From Candidatus Gastranaerophilales bacterium (lineage in GTDB: Bacteria > Cyanobacteriota > Vampirovibrionia > Gastranaerophilales > Gastranaerophilaceae), in contig CALVEJ010000016.1 of NCBI GenBank assembly GCA_944326535.1, forward strand, positions 1 to 33,277: DNA of 33,277 nt. The letters run 5' to 3'. Below, one piece after another: positions 1 to 6,422 of this stretch. Below the pieces are notes generated by a model. It searched no databases, was not told where the DNA came from, and saw only the letters and a list, made by a program, of their open reading frames with translations. Both the position numbers and the translations under genes were made by a program. Position 1 is the stretch's first letter. Each line of letters opens with the position of its first letter.

Positions 1-257
1 CAGATTTTCAAAAAAAGATATACGATGAACTATTAAATGTAAGATTTGGCAAAACAATTTCATACAAAGAGCTTGCAGCCAAAGCAGGAAAACCCGGTGC
101 CAGCCGTGCTGTCGGAACAGCTATGGCAAACAACCCTATTCCGTTAATAATACCCTGCCATAGGGTTGTAAAATCCGACGGGACTATCGGAAATTACAGT
201 CTGGGTGGAAAAGATGCCAAAAAGTATCTTCTGGACTTTGAAAAGTCTCACTGCTAA
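1..257 (+). CDS. ogt: Methylated-DNA--protein-cysteine methyltransferase, 3' end (partial)
   Basis: The frame is open from the first base; the start lies outside the window. The visible 84 or so residues are the C-terminal catalytic domain of the AGT/Ogt family, which removes alkyl groups from O6-alkylguanine in DNA by moving them to its own cysteine in a suicide reaction. The sequence shows the helix-turn-helix region (SYKELAAKAGKPGASRAVG), the asparagine hinge region (MANNPIPLIIP) and the active-site PCHRVV motif with the acceptor Cys at bases 156-158, then the usual GxYSLGGxxxKxxLLxFE end. A strong hairpin follows about 30 bases after the stop. The family call is firm; which paralogue (Ogt or Ada C-terminal type) cannot be told from this half. 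Confidence 0.9.
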   Translation, partial: DFQKKIYDELLNVRFGKTISYKELAAKAGKPGASRAVGTAMANNPIPLIIPCHRVVKSDGTIGNYSLGGKDAKKYLLDFEKSHC

Positions 258-287
258 CAATTCTTGGGATACAACAGCAAAACAGAA

Positions 288-319
288 ATAAACAGATTTA
301 TAAATATAAATCTGTTTAT
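288..319. terminator. Bidirectional hairpin terminator between convergent genes
   Basis: Perfect 13-bp inverted repeat (288-300 with 307-319) and a 6-base loop. It lies between the end of the methyltransferase gene (+) and the stop of the leftward gene at 342, so it can serve both. The stem is AT-rich and its own ends supply the U-rich tails. Confidence 0.65.
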
Positions 320-341
320 CAAACGTCAAACAAAAAATCGT

Positions 342-746
342 CTATTCTTCTTCTTTTAAAGCTTCTTTAACTCTTTCTCTGACTGATTTTCTTTTTCTAA
401 TCAGTTTCGGTTCCGGTTTAACCTCTTCTTGAGAGTTTTCACTTTCCACAAGTTCAATTTCTTGTCCGAGGCTTTTGGAATCAGTCAAAAAGCTGGACAA
501 AACACAATTCAACAGTGTTCTTTGACCAAGATCAAAATTTCCGCTGAAGGTAATTTTTGCATCATCTGAAGCAAGTGTATTTAAGAACCTTGCAAATTCT
601 TTAACAATATTTCCGAGATCAGCAGGATTTTTCACCTTTGCAGCAGCTTCAGTAACTTTTTTTATTGATATATCAAAACGGCATGATTCGGCTCTTGCCG
701 CAAGTTTTTCTTCCCTCTTATTTTTAAGTCTATCTTTAAGTGACAA
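342..746 (-). CDS. Hypothetical protein, charged ends, downstream of CpaE-like ATPase
   Basis: A 134-residue protein that I do not recognise. It starts with TTG (bases 744-746, read on the minus strand); the choice is supported by an AAGGAG box 8 nt upstream (755-760), and there is no better ATG nearby. Both ends are rich in Lys, Arg and Glu (SLKDRLKNKREEK at the N-terminus, KRKSVRERVKEALKEEE at the C-terminus), which suggests short charged helices around a more ordinary core of about residues 25-95. There is no signal peptide or membrane segment, so it is probably cytoplasmic. It sits 20 bases after the CpaE-like ATPase gene and is very probably co-transcribed with it, which makes a role linked to that ATPase possible but unproven. 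Confidence 0.75.
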   Translation of the reverse strand: MSLKDRLKNKREEKLAARAESCRFDISIKKVTEAAAKVKNPADLGNIVKEFARFLNTLASDDAKITFSGNFDLGQRTLLNCVLSSFLTDSKSLGQEIELVESENSQEEVKPEPKLIRKRKSVRERVKEALKEEE

Positions 747-766
747 TTTAAACTCTCCTTATGAAT

Positions 767-1948
767 TTACAAATTAATACTCTCTCTGGTACTGTAATTT
801 TTGTTTAATTTCTGTGTTATCAAATAGTCCGACAGTTTTGAAGCAAATTCCATATAATTTTGTGCAATATTTGCCTCAGGGTTAATTTCATTTACCGGAA
901 CCCCTTTGTTGATTGCAGACATCATAGTAAGGTAATTGTTCGGTATTTTCCAGTATACTTTTTGTTTAACAACTTCTTCAATATCAGTTGCCTTTATATC
1001 TTCATTTTCAATATATCTGTTTAGAACAAGTTTGATTTTGTCTTTTTCATAACCGAGTTTTTCAAACAATTCCATACATCTTTGCATGCTTCTGATTGCA
1101 GGAAGATTAACAATTGCAATCAAAAGTATTAAATCAGACATATCAAGCGCTGTAATCGTTTTTGAGTCAATATTTGTACCGATATCAATAACAATATACG
1201 AAAATGTTTTTTTCAGCGCCGACAAAATGTTTTTTATCTGTTCAGCCGTTATTTCCTTGGATTTATCTATATTCAAAGGATCAGCAATAACATACAAACT
1301 TGTATTTTTATACTTTGACATTGTGTTTAAAAGTTCCGACTCATCAAGACTGTGTATGTTGTCAGCAATATAATCCATTGCAAAAGGAGGCGTCATATCC
1401 AAAAATGTAGCAACATCACCCAGTTGAAGATTTAAATCAATCAATGCCACTTTTTCTTTGGTAAGCTGTGCCAGTTCCACAGCAAGATTGACAGCTATAG
1501 AGGTTTTGCCTATCCCGCCTTTGTTTGAAAAAGTAGAAATTATCTTGCATGACTCTTTTGTATCAGTATTTTGCAAGTCGGCTTTCAAAGCCTCTATAAC
1601 ATCAAAAAATTCTGTTTTGATAACTGGTTTTGTAACAAATTCTTTTGCACCCGCTCTCATTGCCTTAATGATTACGTCAGTAGAAGCCCTGTTTGAAAGA
1701 GCAACAAGTACAATATCTTTTCTTCTCTCTTTTATGGACTTAATGAGATTCAGAGATTTTTCCGGATAATCTGAGATATCTATAAAAACAACACCCTGCG
1801 GCATATTAAATATATATTCCGCAGCAAACTCCGTATCAAAAAATTCTGCTTCCGGCGCCGGCTGTCCAATCTCTGACAAGTAGTTTTTTAAAATGTCTCT
1901 TGAGTTTTCATCTCTGTCGACAATGACATACTTTAAATTCTCACCCAT
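767..1948 (-). CDS. CpaE/TadZ-like protein: receiver domain plus ParA/MinD-type ATPase
   Basis: About 393 residues in two domains. Residues 1-125 look like a response-regulator receiver (VIVDRDEN acidic pair, VFIDIS aspartate, ALSNR serine, VTKPV lysine). From about residue 135 there is a SIMIBI-class ATPase with the deviant Walker A motif SNKGGIGKTS followed by ALIDLNLQLGDV, typical of CpaE/TadZ, which places type IVb/Tad pilus machinery at a cell pole. No other tad/cpa gene is visible here, so the role could instead be in general polar positioning. An upstream TTG at 1966 is in frame, but the ATG at 1948 has an AGGA box 7-8 nt before it and is preferred. It is the first gene of a leftward pair with the gene ending at 342. 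Confidence 0.85.
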   Translation of the reverse strand: MGENLKYVIVDRDENSRDILKNYLSEIGQPAPEAEFFDTEFAAEYIFNMPQGVVFIDISDYPEKSLNLIKSIKERRKDIVLVALSNRASTDVIIKAMRAGAKEFVTKPVIKTEFFDVIEALKADLQNTDTKESCKIISTFSNKGGIGKTSIAVNLAVELAQLTKEKVALIDLNLQLGDVATFLDMTPPFAMDYIADNIHSLDESELLNTMSKYKNTSLYVIADPLNIDKSKEITAEQIKNILSALKKTFSYIVIDIGTNIDSKTITALDMSDLILLIAIVNLPAIRSMQRCMELFEKLGYEKDKIKLVLNRYIENEDIKATDIEEVVKQKVYWKIPNNYLTMMSAINKGVPVNEINPEANIAQNYMEFASKLSDYLITQKLNKNYSTRESINL

Positions 1949-1982
1949 AAAACATCCTGATTCCAAATTGTATCCATTATAA

Positions 1983-2012
1983 ATTATACAGTAAAAAACA
2001 CAAAACTGGAAA
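1983..2012 (-). promoter_or_regulatory. Promoter for the CpaE-like gene
   Basis: Read leftward: TTTCCA (2012-2007), 18-base spacer, perfect TATAAT (1988-1983), about 35 bases before the chosen ATG. The -35 box is weak (4 of 6). Confidence 0.5.
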
Positions 2013-2041
2013 TAATGTTTTTACAGGATGAACAACAACAA

Positions 2042-2245
2042 AATCTAATCTAGTGTCGCAGTTGCCGCCGGCTGTCTTGTAATCAGACACTACGGAAAAC
2101 TCATCGTTTTCCTTCGTAGCGGCACTGGGGGCTTCGCCCACGGCGTGCCGGTCTGATTCCGCTCAACGCAGCCGACACCTGCTCACCTTTTCAAATAACA
2201 CTCAAAAATTTTGCTCACGTTCCTTATCGCAAAATTTTCTCGGAC
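2042..2245 (+). repeat. Dispersed modular repeat, copy 1 (with internal insertion)
   Basis: A GC-richer block in AT-rich intergenic DNA. It matches, in inverted orientation, the block at 23037-23191. Shared modules in order are the AATCTAATCTAGTGTCGCAG end with the following GTTGCCGCCGGCT, then CAACGCAGCCG..CACCTGCTCACC, TTTTCAAA..ACACT, an inverted repeat AAAATTTTGC/GCAAAATTTT (2205-2214 with 2229-2238), and TCTCGGAC. Compared with copy 2 it carries 90 extra bases at 2074-2163. It has no coding potential and no transposase is nearby. It is probably a non-autonomous repetitive element. Confidence 0.8.
2074..2163. other. Structured insertion inside repeat copy 1, flanked by GCT duplication
   Basis: Absent from the other copy, where CCGGCT runs straight into CAACGCAG. 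Here GCT occurs on both sides (2071-2073 and 2161-2163), as a 3-bp target duplication would leave. The 87 bases between them form an outer stem AATCAGAC/GTCTGATT (2081-2088 with 2151-2158) closing two hairpins: one of 11 bp with two unpaired bases (2090-2100 with 2106-2119), and one with arms CGGCAC/GTGCCG (2120-2125 with 2145-2150) and an inner GGGC/GCCC. This is a three-way junction. It may be a miniature mobile element or an RNA-like module. Confidence 0.5.
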
Positions 2246-2264
2246 AAGTTATTACAGAGAAAAA

Positions 2265-2372
2265 TTAACCACGATATGTAGTATATTCTGACTCAACTGT
2301 AACATATACAGGAGCTAATTCATAAAGACCCGCAAGAATAGTTTCAAAATAATTAATAACTTCCTTCAACAT
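2265..2372 (-). CDS. Candidate small protein, 35 residues
   Basis: A short frame from ATG at 2372 to TAA at 2265, with a good AAGGAA box 8 nt upstream (2381-2386). The peptide begins MLKEVINYFETILAGL and ends VESEYTTYRG. It has an amphipathic N-terminal half, a Pro-containing centre and a polar, Tyr/Thr-rich end, with no Cys and no signal peptide. It stands alone between the dispersed repeat and the pyrophosphatase gene. I do not recognise it. The good ribosome site, ordinary codon use and clean start support a real gene, but 35 codons could also be chance. Confidence 0.5.
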   Translation of the reverse strand: MLKEVINYFETILAGLYELAPVYVTVESEYTTYRG

Positions 2373-2543
2373 TAAATAACTTCCTTTCACACAAAATTTT
2401 TCTTTTCACCTTCACATTTATATAAAAACATTTGATGAAGAAAAATTGCCTGATTAATTTATTTATTGTTAACCAATCTTTATAATTCACAAATAAAGTG
2501 TACTAAATATACTAGCAAATAATTTTCACATTTGCAAGTCGTA

Positions 2544-2603
2544 AAGTTTATATAAAAATTATAATTATAAACTTCTTGCTAAAAGCTTTATTTTATGTAC
2601 AAT
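2544..2603 (+). promoter_or_regulatory. Promoter of the membrane pyrophosphatase gene with upstream inverted repeat
   Basis: TTGCTA (2576-2581), 16-base spacer, TACAAT (2598-2603), giving a leader of about 55 bases. Just upstream is a perfect 9-bp inverted repeat AAGTTTATA/TATAAACTT (2544-2552 with 2566-2574), a possible operator or UP-like element. The region 2373-2543 is AT-rich and shows nothing else. Confidence 0.55.
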
Positions 2604-2663
2604 GAGGGTATGTGTAGAAAATGGTCCTTTTGAGATGGAAAAAGAGGACAAGGGAGAAAAAAG

Positions 2664-5102
2664 ATGGCTAACTTAGAAAAATGGTCTGGTTTGCTAAAAG
2701 GGGCTACACTTGGTGTATTTTCTTTGCTTTTAGCAAGCAACTCGGCATTTGCCGGGGAAGCCGATTTGGTTGTGCCAAATCTGGCAAGCGACCCTAACAG
2801 TTTTAATCTGCTGTTAGTCGGTATCGCTATTTCCGTTTTGGGCTTGATTTTTGGCTTGATAGAATTTATCAAAGTCAAAAATTACAAAGTTCATTCAGCT
2901 ATGGCTGAAATCGGAAACACAATTTTTGAAACCTGCAAAACTTACCTTATTCAACAGGGTAAATTCTTGCTCGGTTTGGAAATCCTGATTGGTCTTTGTA
3001 TTGCATTCTACTTTGGCGGATTGCAGCATATGGGACTTAAAGGAGTACTGATTATTCTGGCTTGGTCAGTAATCGGTATTTTAGGTTCTTACGGTGTAGC
3101 TTGGTTCGGTATCAGAATGAACACTCTTGCTAACGCAAGAACAGCATTTGCTTCACTGGAAGGCAATCCTTTGAAAGTTTTAAACATTCCGTTGAAAGCA
3201 GGTATGAGTATCGGTGTATTGCTCGTAAGCGTTGAGCTTATTATGATTCTTATCATTGTGTTATTTGTTCCTGGAGTATTGGCAGGTGCTTGCTTCATCG
3301 GTTTTGCTATCGGTGAATCTCTCGGTGCTTCCGCTCTTCGTGTAGCCGGCGGTATCTTTACAAAAATTGCCGATATCGGTTCTGACTTGATGAAAATTCA
3401 ATTCAAAATCAAAGAAGACGATCCGAGAAACCCCGGTGTTATTGCTGACTGTACAGGTGACAACGCAGGCGATTCAATCGGACCTACAGCTGACGGTTTT
3501 GAAACTTACGGTGTAACGGGTGTTGCGCTCGTTTCATTTATTCTGCTTGCAGTTGCAGGTGCTGATAACCAAATTCGTCTTTTGACATGGATCTTTACAA
3601 TGAGATTCCTTATGATCGTTACTTCAGTAGTTGCATACTGGATCAACACAGGTTTGACACAGGCATTCTTCGGCAAAGCAGAAAAGCTTGACTTTGAAAA
3701 ACCTTTGACAAACCTTGTCTGGTTGACATCTGTATTGTCAATCGCAATGACTTTTGGTGTCAGCAAATGGTTACTCGCACCACTCGGTGAAAACCTCTGG
3801 TGGGTGCTGGCAGGTATCATCTCTTGCGGTACACTCGGTGCTGCTTTGATTCCTGAATTTACAAAAATATTCACAAGCCCGAATGCTATTCACACAAAAG
3901 AAGTCGTTACTGCTTCCCGTGAAGGCGGAGCTTCTCTGACAATTTTGTCAGGTATTGTTTCAGGTAACTTCTCAGGATTCTGGATTGGTATGGTAATTGT
4001 ATTCCTGATGGGACTTTCATACTACTTCAGCACAATGATTCCTGAAGCATTGATGATTTATTCATCTATCTTTGCATTTGGTCTTGTTGCATTCGGTTTC
4101 CTCGGTATGGGACCTGTAACAATTGCTGTAGACAGCTACGGACCGGTTACAGATAACGCTCAATCAGTATACGAATTGTCATTGATTGAAGAACATGAAG
4201 GCGTTTCTGAAGAAATCGAAAAAGAATTCGGCTTCAAACCGAACTTTGAAGTTGCAAAAGCGCAGCTTGAAGAAAACGATGGTGCAGGAAATACATTCAA
4301 AGCAACATCAAAACCTGTACTTATCGGTACAGCTGTTGTTGGTGCCACTACAATGATTTTCTCATTGATTTTGGTTATCAAAAACACTCTTGGCATTCAG
4401 CCTGAAGCTGTATTGAATGTACTCAATCCTTACACATTGCTCGGTTTCCTTGCCGGCGGTGCAGTAATTTACTGGTTCTCAGGTGCTTCTATGCAGGCAG
4501 TTACTACAGGTGCCTACAGAGCAGTTGAGTATATCAAAAATCACATCAAACTCGATGATGAAAGCGTAAAAACAGCAAATGTTTCAAACTCAAAAGAAGT
4601 TGTTAAAATCTGTACTCAATACGCTCAAAAGGGTATGATAAACATCTTCATCGCATTGTTTGCATTTGCTCTTGCATTTGCTTGCCTTTCAGCTCCGGCT
4701 TGCAAGACTGTTGCTCCTGTAGCATTCTTTGTAAGCTACCTGATTGCAATTGCCGTATTCGGTCTTTTCCAGGCTGTATTTATGGCTAACGCAGGCGGTT
4801 GCTGGGATAACGCTAAGAAAATCGTTGAATGTGACCTTTGCGAAAAGGGAACACCTCTTCACGATGCTACAGTAGTCGGCGATACGGTAGGTGACCCGTT
4901 CAAAGATACTTCTTCAGTAGCTATGAACCCGATCATCAAATTTACTACACTGTTCGGCTTGCTGGCTATGGAAATCTCTATCAATGAATCATTCAGACAG
5001 GTTGCTCCTATTGCCGGTGTAATCTTCCTGATTATCGCATTGATCTTTGTATGGAGATCATTCTATGCAATGAGAATTCCTCAAAAAACTGATAATGAAT
5101 AA
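2664..5102 (+). CDS. hppA: Membrane-bound proton-translocating pyrophosphatase (H+-PPase)
   Basis: 812 residues, about 15 or more membrane segments. The protein couples hydrolysis of cytoplasmic pyrophosphate to ion pumping. Catalytic loops are clear: EDDPRNPGVIADCTGDNAGD (about 251-270) and VVGDTVGDPFKDTSS (about 737-751), plus DSYGPVTDNAQSV (about 490-502). The residue that marks potassium dependence is Lys here (GNTFKATSK, about Lys546), as in potassium-independent H+-PPases, so proton pumping without K+ is inferred. It is longer than the usual 660-770 residues. The N-terminus (LLLASNSAFAGEA, about 21-33) looks like a signal peptide with a cleavage site. The start has an AAGGGAG box 7 nt before the ATG. 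Single-gene unit with its own promoter and terminator. Confidence 0.95.
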   Translation: MANLEKWSGLLKGATLGVFSLLLASNSAFAGEADLVVPNLASDPNSFNLLLVGIAISVLGLIFGLIEFIKVKNYKVHSAMAEIGNTIFETCKTYLIQQGKFLLGLEILIGLCIAFYFGGLQHMGLKGVLIILAWSVIGILGSYGVAWFGIRMNTLANARTAFASLEGNPLKVLNIPLKAGMSIGVLLVSVELIMILIIVLFVPGVLAGACFIGFAIGESLGASALRVAGGIFTKIADIGSDLMKIQFKIKEDDPRNPGVIADCTGDNAGDSIGPTADGFETYGVTGVALVSFILLAVAGADNQIRLLTWIFTMRFLMIVTSVVAYWINTGLTQAFFGKAEKLDFEKPLTNLVWLTSVLSIAMTFGVSKWLLAPLGENLWWVLAGIISCGTLGAALIPEFTKIFTSPNAIHTKEVVTASREGGASLTILSGIVSGNFSGFWIGMVIVFLMGLSYYFSTMIPEALMIYSSIFAFGLVAFGFLGMGPVTIAVDSYGPVTDNAQSVYELSLIEEHEGVSEEIEKEFGFKPNFEVAKAQLEENDGAGNTFKATSKPVLIGTAVVGATTMIFSLILVIKNTLGIQPEAVLNVLNPYTLLGFLAGGAVIYWFSGASMQAVTTGAYRAVEYIKNHIKLDDESVKTANVSNSKEVVKICTQYAQKGMINIFIALFAFALAFACLSAPACKTVAPVAFFVSYLIAIAVFGLFQAVFMANAGGCWDNAKKIVECDLCEKGTPLHDATVVGDTVGDPFKDTSSVAMNPIIKFTTLFGLLAMEISINESFRQVAPIAGVIFLIIALIFVWRSFYAMRIPQKTDNE

Positions 5103-5123
5103 TTAAAAGTTCGTTATAAAGTT

Positions 5124-5160
5124 AAAGCCCTTTGATATAACAATCAAAGGGCTTTTTATA
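5124..5160 (+). terminator. Rho-independent terminator after hppA
   Basis: Perfect 13-bp stem AAAGCCCTTTGAT/ATCAAAGGGCTTT (5124-5136 with 5143-5155), a 6-base loop and a T-rich tail. Because the next gene converges on it, it may also act leftward. Confidence 0.9.
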
Positions 5161-5175
5161 TATGACATTGTGTGA

Positions 5176-5439
5176 TTATTTTTGATTTTCTTTTTCTATA
5201 AGCAGTTCATAAATTCTGACAAGTCTTTTTATCCAGAAATATTGAGGATCAACATGTGTAATATATTCTGCAGTCTTTTTCCCATTGTTGAATAACTCAA
5301 ATTTATCTTCGCCAAATTCTTCTTTATTTGGTGTAAAACGCACAACACGATTTTTGTCATCAGAAGTTCTTCGTTCAAAAAGAAATTTCAATGCATCTGA
5401 GTCTATTCCCTCAAATTGTGCTTTAAAAGACACACGCAT
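5176..5439 (-). CDS. Hypothetical 87-residue protein
   Basis: An unrecognised soluble protein, MRVSFKAQFEGIDSDALKF at the start and rich in charged residues, with a conserved-looking middle (VVRFTPNKEEFGEDKFEL) and a C-terminal amphipathic helix (FWIKRLVRIYELLIEK). The ATG at 5439 is chosen because AGAGGA lies 6 nt upstream; an in-frame ATG at 5454 would add five residues (MRGQP) but has no ribosome site. It runs towards hppA and shares the terminator region. No domain is recognised. Confidence 0.7.
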   Translation of the reverse strand: MRVSFKAQFEGIDSDALKFLFERRTSDDKNRVVRFTPNKEEFGEDKFELFNNGKKTAEYITHVDPQYFWIKRLVRIYELLIEKENQK

Positions 5440-5542
5440 AGGCTGTCCTCTCATTTGCTGCGTGATTAGTTAAAACAACAGAAAAAATATTTTTTGTTAT
5501 TTGTATTTTGATTTGTAAAGAAATATTAAAAAAGTGATATGA

Positions 5543-5566
5543 CATGGTTATAAAAAATTAACCATG
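5543..5566. promoter_or_regulatory. Perfect inverted repeat before a candidate micro-gene
   Basis: CATGGTTA, 8 bases, TAACCATG (5543-5550 with 5559-5566). It lies 10 bases before a 21-codon frame and could be a leader hairpin or a protein binding site. Confidence 0.35.
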
Positions 5567-5576
5567 GGGAATATAC

Positions 5577-5642
5577 ATGGTAGAGGAAATAAAAAAGATT
5601 TTTAAATTTCTCTCTCTAATTCCTCTCTCTAATATGTGGTAA
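5577..5642 (+). CDS. Candidate 21-residue peptide ahead of a terminator
   Basis: ATG at 5577 to TAA at 5642, preceded by GGGGA about 7 nt upstream and followed within 6 bases by a strong hairpin with a T9 tail. The peptide starts MVEEIKKIFKF and ends LSNMW, an amphipathic helix type. The frame, ribosome site and terminator together look like a tiny transcript, but the coding claim is weak; it may be a small RNA instead. The rest of 5440-5775 shows only the MarC promoter. Confidence 0.3.
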   Translation: MVEEIKKIFKFLSLIPLSNMW

Positions 5643-5647
5643 AGTTT

Positions 5648-5672
5648 AACCGGCGTGAGTCGGTTTTTTTTT
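5648..5672 (+). terminator. Intrinsic terminator of an otherwise empty intergenic transcript
   Basis: ACCGGC, GTGA loop, GTCGGT (5649-5664, one G-T pair; the flanking A-T pair starts at 5648), followed by nine T. No annotated rightward gene lies between the hppA terminator and this one, so it implies a small transcript starting after 5160. Confidence 0.75.
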
Positions 5673-5714
5673 GCCTCTAAAAAGCCGTGGAACAAAGTAA
5701 GTATTACGCAAAAT

Positions 5715-5742
5715 TTTACTCAGCACATGTTTCTAGTATAAT
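5715..5742 (+). promoter_or_regulatory. Promoter for marC-nadA
   Basis: TTTACT (5715-5720), 16-base spacer, perfect TATAAT (5737-5742), 33 bases before the MarC start. Confidence 0.55.
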
Positions 5743-5775
5743 ATTAACACTCAATGTTATATTGAAAGGTCTATT

Positions 5776-6420
5776 ATGCTGGAACATTTGCATGCATTTT
5801 TCGGATATTTTTCAAAATTGTTTGTTACGTTGGACGGTATAGGTCTGGCGCCCGTTTTTATTGCACTCACAGCCCATGCAAAACAAAAATGGCGCAACAT
5901 CATGATGAACAAATCTGTTGTTATTGCGTTTTTCATTCTTCTGTTTTTTGCATATACAGGCTCTGTTGTTCTGGATTTGCTTGGAATAAGTCTGACTGCT
6001 TTAAAATTTGCTGGGGGTATACTTCTTTTGATTATGGCAATTGATCTTGTGCTGGGAAATCCCGAACCCGCAATGAACAACGAAAACAAGGAAGAAAGAA
6101 AAGAGTCATTAAAAAGAACCGATATTTCGGTTTTTCCTCTTGCAATTCCTCTTTTGTCTGGACCTGCAACAATTACAATGCTTACTATTTGTATGAAAAA
6201 TGCAGCAGGCGACCCTATTGACAGATCCTTGATTATTGCAGCACTCGCCTTGAACCTGGTTGTTTGCTGGTTAATTATGAAATTTGCTTCAAAGGTCAGC
6301 CAGCTTCTGGGAAAAACAGGTGTAAGCGTAATAAACAGAATAGTCGGTATTCTGCTTGCGGCTATGTCCTGCGAGTTTCTTATGACAGGTTTAATAGAAG
6401 TTTTAAAAAGTGCAAGGTAA
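5776..6420 (+). CDS. MarC family integral membrane protein
   Basis: 214 residues, the usual MarC/UPF0056 length, with six predicted membrane segments. The N-terminal stretch FVTLDGIGLAPVFIALTA and the repeated central pattern LKFAGGILLLIMAIDLVLG are typical, as is the FPLAIPLLSGPATITM motif near residue 120. The physiological function of the family is not settled; an early claim of multiple-antibiotic resistance was not borne out. The start has an AAAGG box 7 nt upstream. The stop is followed after 2 bases by the nadA ATG, so the two are translated from one message. Confidence 0.88.
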   Translation: MLEHLHAFFGYFSKLFVTLDGIGLAPVFIALTAHAKQKWRNIMMNKSVVIAFFILLFFAYTGSVVLDLLGISLTALKFAGGILLLIMAIDLVLGNPEPAMNNENKEERKESLKRTDISVFPLAIPLLSGPATITMLTICMKNAAGDPIDRSLIIAALALNLVVCWLIMKFASKVSQLLGKTGVSVINRIVGILLAAMSCEFLMTGLIEVLKSAR

Positions 6421-6422
6421 AA

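Noticed and set aside
5600..5640. Similarity between the TTTCTCTCTCTAATT..TGTGGTA stretch here and one at 23241-23276
   Set aside because: The shared pieces are short pyrimidine-rich words in a different order; more likely low-complexity chance than a repeat family.
6264..6422. Longer nadA frame starting inside marC
   Set aside because: It would overlap the MarC reading frame by over 150 bases, adds a non-family N-terminus, and the ATG at 6423 has its own ribosome site.
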